NCBI GenBank assembly: GCA_020050375.1
Contig: JAGVKR010000189.1
Location: 1-18,574 of the forward strand
Source: Planctomycetales bacterium
GTDB taxonomy: Bacteria > Planctomycetota > Planctomycetia > Planctomycetales > Planctomycetaceae
Length of the DNA: 18,574 nt
Direction: 5' to 3'
Part shown: positions 13,619 to 18,574 of the stretch, piece after piece
Layout of the letters: every line of letters begins with the position of its first letter
Position numbering within the stretch: position 1 is the first letter of the stretch
Position numbers and translations under genes: made by a program
The notes under the pieces: generated by a model
The model's input: the letters and a program-made list of their open reading frames with translations, nothing else
Told to the model about the DNA's origin: nothing
Database searches by the model: none

Positions 13619-13652
13619 AAGGGGATCAGGCAGCTTGCTTGGTCCCTTTTTT
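13619..13652 (+). terminator. Intrinsic terminator after the 182-aa gene
   Basis: AAGGG (13619-13623) pairs with CCCTT (13644-13648), extended by G-T and interior A-T/G-C pairs, and runs into T6 (13647-13652). It lies 45 bp after the 182-aa gene's stop and 17 bp before the next start codon, so it separates the two units. Confidence 0.65.
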
Positions 13653-13669
13653 CGTTGAGGTGTTCGCCG

Positions 13670-13867
13670 ATGTGCCTTCGAGAATTGCTTGACGAGTTGA
13701 AGCGACAGGACGTCACCGCGTCCGAATCGCAGATCCGCTGGGCGATCAAGACCGGCAAGGTGAGTCGGCCCCGCGTCGATGGTTCGTTGAGGTTCGACTT
13801 CACCGACGAAAACGTCTGCGAACTCGCGTTGCACTTCGGGAAGCGGGAGCCGGCGCTGTGCCAGTAG
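13670..13867 (+). CDS. Small helix-turn-helix protein (MerR/excisionase-like)
   Basis: 65 residues from the ATG at 13670, with GAGG 9 bp upstream; an in-frame TTG at 13655 lies too close to that motif to be preferred. The pattern 'LRELLDELKRQDVTASESQIRWAIKTGKVSRPRVDGSLRFDFTDENV' (described in outline) is a MerR-type winged helix: a recognition helix 'SQIRWAIKTGKV' followed by a wing 'RPRVDGSLRF'. Small proteins of this form in phage islands act as excisionases or regulators of early genes. The gene overlaps the next by 10 bp. Identification as a DNA-binding protein is fairly secure; the exact role is not. Confidence 0.8.
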   Translation: MCLRELLDELKRQDVTASESQIRWAIKTGKVSRPRVDGSLRFDFTDENVCELALHFGKREPALCQ

Positions 13868-14112
13868 CCGCCCCTCACATCTCCCCTCCCGATCTCGCCC
13901 GCCGGTACGGCTGCGCGCCCGAGTCGATCATCGGATTCATTCGCGCCGGCTTGCTCGAAGCGATCGACGTTTCGCAGCCCGGATCCTTGAGACCGAGGTA
14001 CAAGATCAGTCCCGAAGCTGTCGCGAAATTTGAGCAGCGTCGCGCGGCAGGACCTGCCCCAAAGATTCAGCGTCGCCGGCGAGCATCAGCGCACGTCACG
14101 GAGTTTTATTGA
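13858..14112 (+). CDS. Small helix-turn-helix DNA-binding protein
   Basis: 84 residues from GTG 13858, with GGGAG 8 bp upstream and a 10-bp overlap with the previous gene. 'ISPPDLARRYGCAPESIIGFIRAGLLEAIDV' followed by 'RPRYKISPEAVAKFEQRRA' is the excisionase/DNA-binding HTH_17-like layout common in planctomycete elements: HTH, then a wing with a conserved R-Y/W-K/R-I-S-P-E-A motif. A basic stretch follows (KIQRRRRASAHV). Two consecutive HTH genes suggest a regulator plus an excisionase, but which is which cannot be decided here. Its stop overlaps the next start (TGATG). Confidence 0.8.
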   Translation: MPVAAPHISPPDLARRYGCAPESIIGFIRAGLLEAIDVSQPGSLRPRYKISPEAVAKFEQRRAAGPAPKIQRRRRASAHVTEFY

Positions 14113-14339
14113 TGAAAAACAGCTCTATCATTCCGGAAGCATTGGCACGTTCCCTCGAGGAATACGCTGCAGCACGTCGCGAATCGACTGCCGCATGGGG
14201 CCGGGGCATTCACGGGCGCGAATGGCTGGCGATCGTGCAGGCCGAGAAGTTCGCCCTGGCTCGCTTCGCCGATGCGGCGCTCGCCTGGTCTGATCAGCAG
14301 CTCGTGGCGACCAGCGCGGAGAATGGGGGGCCAGCGTAA
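14112..14339 (+). CDS. 75-aa hypothetical protein
   Basis: ATG at 14112 overlaps the preceding TGA, and its own TAA overlaps the next ATG (TAATG), so it is a fully coupled link in the early operon. The protein is alpha-helical and Ala/Glu/Arg-rich: 'IPEALARSLEEYAAARRESTAAWGRG' (in outline), then 'REWLAIVQAEKFALARFADAALAWSDQQ'. No domain is recognised. Its coupling to the initiator-like and helicase genes makes a replication-associated role possible. Confidence 0.65.
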   Translation: MKNSSIIPEALARSLEEYAAARRESTAAWGRGIHGREWLAIVQAEKFALARFADAALAWSDQQLVATSAENGGPA

Positions 14340-15259
14340 TGGGCAAACGCCGTGTGTCATACGTCCAGTTGCTGCGCTTCTACCCCGATTCCGAAAAGAT
14401 CAACGCTGTCTCGGAAGGAGCGGAGGTTTTGTACCTGCGGTTGATCGCGGCCAGCGACGACTGCGGACGATATTCGGGGGAATCGCGGTGGATCCTCGCG
14501 AAGCTCTTCACGGCCCGCATGATCACCGGCGAAGTGATGGCAGAAAAGATCGAGGGGCGGCTCGTCGAGCTCGAAAACGTCGGATTGATCCGTCGGTACG
14601 AAGTGGATGGCAAACGGTACCTGGAACTGCTGAACCTGTTCCGCATGAACCGTTCGGACGTGAAGCCGGTACTCGTTTTTCCGGCGCCGGAATCGACGTC
14701 AGAACAACCACGGATCGATAGCGAAACGGAGCCCGAAACCGACACGTTACAGAACCGGAACGAATCCGATACGGACGCGGGCCGTGAGCGGGACGGATGC
14801 GGGCCGCTAGAACCAGAACCAGAACCAGAACAACACAGAACCAGAACGGCGCATGGTTCGGATTCGCGAAAGAAGCGCAACCGGAAGTCTGGTCCACTTG
14901 CTGGCATCACCGAATCCGAGATGCGCGACGCCGGCGCCTTGCTCAAACGACATCGGTACATCGCCAATGTCGCTCCCCAATTCGGCTTCACGCGCACATT
15001 CGCGAGCGAGTTGACGTTCGTCGGGATGGCGATCAGCGCTTTGGACTTCGTCGCAAAGCAAGGAACCGGGGATCCGGTTGCGGTTTTCGTCGGGAACATC
15101 ACAGCGGGTCGTCTGTTCGTCGGCGAGCACGACGAAGCCGCGCGCCGGATGCTCAACGATCACCGGAAGGCGAGCAACGGCAAGCCCGCGGAATTCGTGA
15201 CAGCCGGCGCCGATCGCCTGAAATCCGAACCACCCCCCGACCCGGAGGATTTCGAGTGA
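14339..15259 (+). CDS. Phage replication initiator-like protein (DnaD/O-type layout)
   Basis: 306 residues. The N-terminal 110 residues resemble the winged-helix domain of phage replication proteins: 'YVQLLRFYPDSEKINAVSEGAEVLYLRLIAASDDCGRY' (in outline), then 'ILAKLFTARMITGEVMAEKIEGRLVELENVGLIRRYEVDGKRYLEL'. A long acidic, low-complexity linker follows (about 115-180), with an EPEPEPEQ run at about 157-164 encoded by AGAACC hexamer repeats. A C-terminal helical domain (about 185-285) ends in 'PPPDPEDFE'. Two-domain proteins of this form recruit the DnaB helicase, which is encoded immediately downstream with a 4-bp overlap (GTGA). The role is inferred from layout and neighbours; no catalytic motif applies. 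Confidence 0.75.
   Translation: MGKRRVSYVQLLRFYPDSEKINAVSEGAEVLYLRLIAASDDCGRYSGESRWILAKLFTARMITGEVMAEKIEGRLVELENVGLIRRYEVDGKRYLELLNLFRMNRSDVKPVLVFPAPESTSEQPRIDSETEPETDTLQNRNESDTDAGRERDGCGPLEPEPEPEQHRTRTAHGSDSRKKRNRKSGPLAGITESEMRDAGALLKRHRYIANVAPQFGFTRTFASELTFVGMAISALDFVAKQGTGDPVAVFVGNITAGRLFVGEHDEAARRMLNDHRKASNGKPAEFVTAGADRLKSEPPPDPEDFE
14809..14848 (+). repeat. AGAACC hexanucleotide repeat inside the initiator-like gene
   Basis: AGAACC occurs three times in tandem followed by AGAACA (14809-14832), then AGAACC-AGAACG at 14837-14848. In frame it encodes Glu-Pro repeats in the linker. Unit number could vary by slippage without shifting the frame. Confidence 0.8.
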
Positions 15260-16611
15260 CCACCGCGACGAAAAACCGGATCGACGGCCATGCGTCGACC
15301 AGCGCGCCGACGCTTCCGCCGCAAAACCTCCCGGCCGAGCTGTCGCTCATCGGCGCCGCGCTGCTGGGCGGTGTCCCGATCGTCGACGCCGTGACCGGAA
15401 TCATCGGACCGGAAGATTTCTACATGCCGGCCCACCGGGTCGTCTGGCAGGCCATCCTGAAACTGCGGGACACAACCGAGCCGATCGATGCCGTGACGGT
15501 CTTCGGGGCCCTGCAGAAAATGCCCGAAGCCCACTCTGTCGGCGACATCGAGGTATTGCTCAACGACGCAATGGAGCGTGTACCGTACGCGCATGAAAAC
15601 CACGCGAAGAAACACGCGGAAGACATCGCGGACCCCGCGCGACGCCGTCAGGCAATTTACGCCGGCAGTGACCTGGCTGTCACGGCACGCAACGAAGTTC
15701 TGGACCTCGACGAAGCCGTGGCTGAGGCAGAAACCCGCCTGCAAGCGATCATCGAACGCAAGGTCACCGGGCAGGCCGTGCCGATGGCTGACGTCGCTCT
15801 CGAAACCCTCGCCCGCCTGGGATCACCGGCAAAGGCCGGTCTGCCGACTGGGTTCCGTGAACTCGACGAACTGATCGGCGGGCTGAAGCCCGGGCAACTC
15901 TTGATCGTCGCCGCCCGCCCTGGGGTGGGCAAGACGGCCTTTGCCGGCAATGTGTCCCTGCAGGCCGTGAAGGCCGGAACGTCGGTGCTATTCTCGAGCC
16001 TTGAGCAATCACGTGGCGAGTTGTTCGAACGGTTCCTTTGCGGCGAAACCGGGTTCTCGACCGAGTACCTTCGCAGCGAAAAGATGCGCGGCCAAGACCG
16101 CGTTGCGGTCGAGTTCGCAGCCAACAACCTGGCCATCCTCCCGCTGCTGATTGATGACGGCACCCCGCGAACCGTGGCACAGATCGCCGCACAGGCCCGC
16201 CTCCATCGCCGGCGGAAGAATCTCGGGCTCGTCGTGGTCGATTACCTGCAGCTCATCAGCAGCGACGACAAGCGGCAGAACCGGGAGACGCAGGTTGCAG
16301 AGATCTCACGATCGCTGAAGCTGCTCGCCCGTGGTCTCGAAATCCCGGTGATGGCCCTGGCCCAACTGAATCGCGCCGTCGAAGCCCGAGACAACAAGCG
16401 GCCGAGACTGTCAGACCTGAGGGAATCCGGAGCGATCGAGCAAGACGCCGACGTGGTGATTTTTCTCGATCGGGCGAGCACGTACGACGCGAAAGCGGAT
16501 CCCAACGACGCCCGCTTGATCGTCGCCAAGCATCGGAACGGGAGAACGGGCGATGTGAAGCTGGAATGGAATGCGGAGACGATGCGGTTTTCAAATTTGG
16601 GGCCGTGGTGA
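15256..16611 (+). CDS. dnaB: Replicative DNA helicase, DnaB family
   Basis: 451 residues starting at GTG 15256, with GGAGG 7 bp upstream and a GTGA overlap with the previous stop. A longer upstream frame overlaps the initiator gene and is rejected. The N-terminal DnaB domain (about 22-125, 'AELSLIGAALLGG', 'DFYMPAHRVVWQAILKL') and linker are followed by the RecA-like motor: Walker A RPGVGKTA (221-228), candidate catalytic E250 in 'SSLEQSRGE', Walker B 'LVVVDYLQL' with D329, the 'LAQLNRAVE' region, 'DLRESGAIEQDADVVIFLDR' (387-406) and the finger 'AKHRNGRTG' (424-432). Length is that of cellular and phage DnaB. It would be loaded at the element's origin by the protein encoded upstream. It is a phage-type copy, not the chromosomal gene, judging by its setting. 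Confidence 0.96.
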   Translation: MTTATKNRIDGHASTSAPTLPPQNLPAELSLIGAALLGGVPIVDAVTGIIGPEDFYMPAHRVVWQAILKLRDTTEPIDAVTVFGALQKMPEAHSVGDIEVLLNDAMERVPYAHENHAKKHAEDIADPARRRQAIYAGSDLAVTARNEVLDLDEAVAEAETRLQAIIERKVTGQAVPMADVALETLARLGSPAKAGLPTGFRELDELIGGLKPGQLLIVAARPGVGKTAFAGNVSLQAVKAGTSVLFSSLEQSRGELFERFLCGETGFSTEYLRSEKMRGQDRVAVEFAANNLAILPLLIDDGTPRTVAQIAAQARLHRRRKNLGLVVVDYLQLISSDDKRQNRETQVAEISRSLKLLARGLEIPVMALAQLNRAVEARDNKRPRLSDLRESGAIEQDADVVIFLDRASTYDAKADPNDARLIVAKHRNGRTGDVKLEWNAETMRFSNLGPW

Positions 16612-16790
16612 AGTGTTCACTGCGACCCCGCAAAATCCCGAGCGAAACGAGCCTCATTCAATCACGATGAAATGCGACCTGCCGAGAAAACTTTTGACCA
16701 ACGCGAGCCCGAGATATCGCGAAGAGCGCCAGATTCATGATGAGGCAGAAGGACATGGCAACACACTGAATTGACAAGAGTTACGGCGAT
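16612..16790 (+). other. Gap between helicase and terminase genes
   Basis: 179 bp of lower GC content. A 35-codon ORF (ATG 16667 to TGA 16774) has no ribosome-binding site and is not supported as a gene. TTGACA at 16771-16776 could be a -35 box for the terminase genes, but no -10 at good spacing is evident. Confidence 0.4.
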
Positions 16791-17390
16791 ATGGCGGATT
16801 CCATGACACTCGATTCTGACACTGACGACACAGAAACCATTCAAAAGTCCCGAGAAATGAACTCAGCCGAATCAGTCGCGACCAAACCCGCCGTTCCAGC
16901 CCGGCGCGGCCCTGGGTTCGGCAATCGAAACGCATTGAAATCCGGTGTGCGATCGTTCGTTCTCGGTCGCTTCCCGGCGGGCGGGACCTGGATCGCTCGG
17001 CAGTGTCACTGGCTGCGTGCCGAACTCCGCCGCGACGTCACGGCGCGCGACGGATCGACCGGAACCTACAGCGAGGCGCTGATCGCCTCTGCGTGCGTTC
17101 ACGAAGGCCGGCGGCTGCTCCTCGCTCGATGGCTGCGGATCGAAGGCGACAAACTGCCCGTGAGCGAACGGGCGAACCTGCTCGACCGCATCGGCAAGGC
17201 GAGCGATGCCCGCGACGTGTGTCTCGAAAAGCTCGGCCTGCATCGTCGCGTCGATTCGATGGCTGATCCCCTCGCATGCCTCGACGCGTTGACCGCCGAA
17301 GCCGACCCGGAGGTCATCCCAGCGCCCGCGAACGCGCCAGTGAAGCCCGTAGAGCGTCCCAGCATACTTTCCGAAGGGGGTGGTTCGTGA
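16791..17390 (+). CDS. Candidate terminase small subunit
   Basis: 199 residues from the ATG at 16791. The N-terminus (about 35 residues) is polar and probably disordered. A 'RRGPGFGNRNALKSGVRSF' motif (38-56) follows, the 'GNxNALKHG' type seen at the start of many phage small-terminase-like proteins. A helical body comes next ('WIARQCHWLRAELRRDVTARDG', 'TYSEALIASACVHEGRRLLLARWLR', 'ERANLLDRIGKASDARDVCLEKLGL') and then a Pro-rich tail. It overlaps the large terminase start by 4 bp (GTGA), the usual small-large terminase order, which is the main support. Small terminases bind the packaging site and hand DNA to the large subunit. The start could instead be a downstream ATG (16803 or 16857), since the ribosome-binding site is weak. 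Confidence 0.65.
   Translation: MADSMTLDSDTDDTETIQKSREMNSAESVATKPAVPARRGPGFGNRNALKSGVRSFVLGRFPAGGTWIARQCHWLRAELRRDVTARDGSTGTYSEALIASACVHEGRRLLLARWLRIEGDKLPVSERANLLDRIGKASDARDVCLEKLGLHRRVDSMADPLACLDALTAEADPEVIPAPANAPVKPVERPSILSEGGGS
16804..16824 (+). repeat. Two TGACACT motifs at the small-terminase start
   Basis: TGACACTCG (16804-16812) and TGACACTG (16817-16824) lie just inside the candidate small-terminase gene. The first matches the repeats that overlap the integrase promoter, more than 5 kb away. Confidence 0.4.
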
Positions 17391-18490
17391 CGGCCACGAC
17401 GCACGATCGACGCGAGACGTTGAAGCGGTTGAAAGCCGACCCGGTCGAGTTCCGGCGCGTGCTCTGGGTCCGGGCCGCGCGGGGGCTTGTCCGCTTCGGT
17501 GAAGTGCTCGCCGATTTCCAGCGTCGCGACTTCGCGATTCTCGATCAGATCACCGTTGCGATTCGTGAGGACCGCGAGCCCGTGCCGCGTAAGTGCTGGA
17601 TCGAACGGACCAAGGGGGCGAGCAAGTCCAGTGATATCGCGGTGGCCCTGCTCTGGCTGGCGTTCGCGGCCGATCGGTTGCTCTTGATTCAGGTCGCGGC
17701 CGGCGACGGCGAGCAGGCCAAGGAAATCTATCGGGCCATTCGGGCGATTCTCAAGATCAAGCAAAACGCGTGGCTCAAGACGTGGATCACGCTGCGGGCC
17801 GATCGGATCGTCAACACCGCCACCGATTCAACGGTCGAATTCCTCACGGCCGACTCGCTGGGCTCGCACGGCGCCCGTGTGGATCTGCTCGTGATCGATG
17901 AGGTTTCGCACGCAAAGGCGTGGGAATTCATCGAAACGATCATGGACAACAGCGCGAAGATGGCCGCGGGTGGGCTGATCTGCGGTACGAATGCGGGGCT
18001 GATCGGATCGCCGGCCCACTCCCTGCGGGAAGTCGCTCGCCAAAGCCCCGATTGGGTGTTCAGTTCGTACACCGACCCTGCCCCGTGGCTGTCACCGGCC
18101 GAGATTGCCGAGCGTCGCCGTCTCACGAGCCCCGGCAGATTCCGGCGCTTATGGCAGGGATCTTGGAGCCACTCGTCAGAATCCGGTCTCGATCCCGAAT
18201 GGATCGCCGACGCGATTCGCCTGGCTGGACCGGAACCAAAGCCCGTTCCCGGCTGTGAGTATCTCGTCGGGGCCGACTTGGGGATCGTCAGAGATTCGAC
18301 GTCGGTGGTGACCCTTGGCATCGATATGCGGGCCTGTCCGCCCATCGGTTCGGGCGTGATCCCATCCGACAGAAGCCTCCCGAAGGAAATCCGCCTGATC
18401 GAGCATCGGACGTGGAGGCCTAGTGCTTCGTCACAGATTGAAGTTCGGGTTGGCGATTTTGGGCAAATCGGCGAAATTGCGTGTGCATAA
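17387..18490 (+). CDS. Phage terminase large subunit, C-terminus replaced by IS630 sequence
   Basis: Start GTG 17387, with AAGGGGG 6 bp upstream, overlapping the previous stop. The ATPase domain has a Walker A-like 'ERTKGASKSSD' (73-83) and Walker B with catalytic acid in 'RVDLLVIDEVSHAK' (D171-E172), followed by 'GGLICGTNAG' as a motif III candidate. The nuclease domain begins with 'YLVGADLGIVRDSTSVVTLGID' (292-313; D297 as RNase H-like metal ligand) and continues to 'RLIEHRTWRP' at about 345. There the frame enters the inverted end of an IS630-family element at a TA (18421-18422) and stops after about 22 foreign codons at 18488-18490. Intact relatives should continue for 80 or more residues with the remaining nuclease acids. 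Packaging activity is therefore expected to be lost, though the ATPase domain is complete. Confidence 0.85.
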   Translation: MTATTHDRRETLKRLKADPVEFRRVLWVRAARGLVRFGEVLADFQRRDFAILDQITVAIREDREPVPRKCWIERTKGASKSSDIAVALLWLAFAADRLLLIQVAAGDGEQAKEIYRAIRAILKIKQNAWLKTWITLRADRIVNTATDSTVEFLTADSLGSHGARVDLLVIDEVSHAKAWEFIETIMDNSAKMAAGGLICGTNAGLIGSPAHSLREVARQSPDWVFSSYTDPAPWLSPAEIAERRRLTSPGRFRRLWQGSWSHSSESGLDPEWIADAIRLAGPEPKPVPGCEYLVGADLGIVRDSTSVVTLGIDMRACPPIGSGVIPSDRSLPKEIRLIEHRTWRPSASSQIEVRVGDFGQIGEIACA

Positions 18491-18574
18491 GGAGGTGCCC
18501 ATGCAGAAGAAATACGTAGTGCGACTGACGGATCAGGAACGGGATGAGCTTCGAGGCGTGGTAAAGAAGCTGAA
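18423..18574 (+). mobile_element. IS630-family insertion sequence, left end
   Basis: The element appears to begin right after TA at 18421-18422, in the context CTAG, the usual target of IS630/Tc1-type transposases, which duplicate TA. The terminal sequence GTGCTTCGTCACAGATTG is the presumed left inverted repeat. A transposase gene starts at 18501. The right end and the second TA are beyond the window, so the boundary is inferred from one side. Confidence 0.7.
18501..18574 (+). CDS. IS630 family transposase, N-terminus only
   Basis: ATG at 18501 follows a strong GGAGG (18491-18495). Only 24 residues are visible (MQKKYVVRLTDQERDELRGV then VKKL), and the frame runs off the window. This is the standard opening of the helix-turn-helix domain of IS630 transposases common in planctomycetes and cyanobacteria ('KKYxVxLTxxERxxLxxLxxKG'). 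A DDE catalytic domain should follow outside the window. The short visible length limits certainty, but its position just inside a presumptive inverted end supports it. Confidence 0.75.
   Translation, partial: MQKKYVVRLTDQERDELRGVVKKL

Noticed and set aside
14809..14848. Possible CRISPR-like or iteron array
   Set aside because: The units are 6 bp without spacers and lie in frame within a coding linker. They are a simple-sequence repeat, and no CRISPR array was seen anywhere in the window.
16667..16774. 35-codon ORF between helicase and terminase
   Set aside because: No ribosome-binding site, no hydrophobic or structural pattern, and no neighbour support.

Overview
The window reads as a high-GC chromosome segment of a planctomycete (Planctomycetota, probably near Pirellulales or Planctomycetales). 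The indicators are the DUF1553/DUF1501 gene pair, the twin-arginine-exported Gfo/Idh oxidoreductase and TIM-barrel 'epimerase', and an integrase and small helix-turn-helix proteins of a type typical of that phylum. All identifications come from reading motifs; no database search was possible.

Left part (1-9593), catabolic block. On the + strand a closely packed run holds: the 3' end of a DUF1549/DUF1553 gene, a DUF1501 protein, a cytoplasmic xylose-isomerase-like TIM barrel, a DegT-type PLP aminotransferase, two consecutive amidohydrolase-fold proteins (the first with its metal ligands replaced, the second intact) and an exported SGNH-like putative lipoprotein. Two minus-strand genes converge on it: a Gfo/Idh/MocA oxidoreductase and a second, exported TIM-barrel isomerase-like protein. 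The set suggests handling of an oxidised sugar, amino sugar or cyclitol. The substrate is not identifiable from sequence.

Middle (9594-11492). A gene-sparse stretch holds two inverted copies of a REP-like palindrome, a small multi-pass membrane protein, two very short single-span membrane ORFs in tandem on the minus strand (31 and 30 aa), an 80-aa minus-strand hypothetical, and tRNA-His(GTG) on the minus strand with a clear intrinsic terminator.

Right part (11493-18574), integrated prophage or phage-like island. Next to the 5' side of tRNA-His lies a tyrosine recombinase with a strong promoter overlapped by direct repeats. It is followed by an unrecognised 182-aa gene with its own terminator, two small HTH proteins, a 75-aa hypothetical, a primosomal/initiator-like protein and a DnaB-type helicase. 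The last five are joined by stop/start overlaps. A candidate small terminase subunit and a large terminase subunit follow. The large subunit is cut in its nuclease domain at about 18421, where an IS630-family element begins; its transposase start is the last thing visible. The island's right end and any structural genes lie outside the window.
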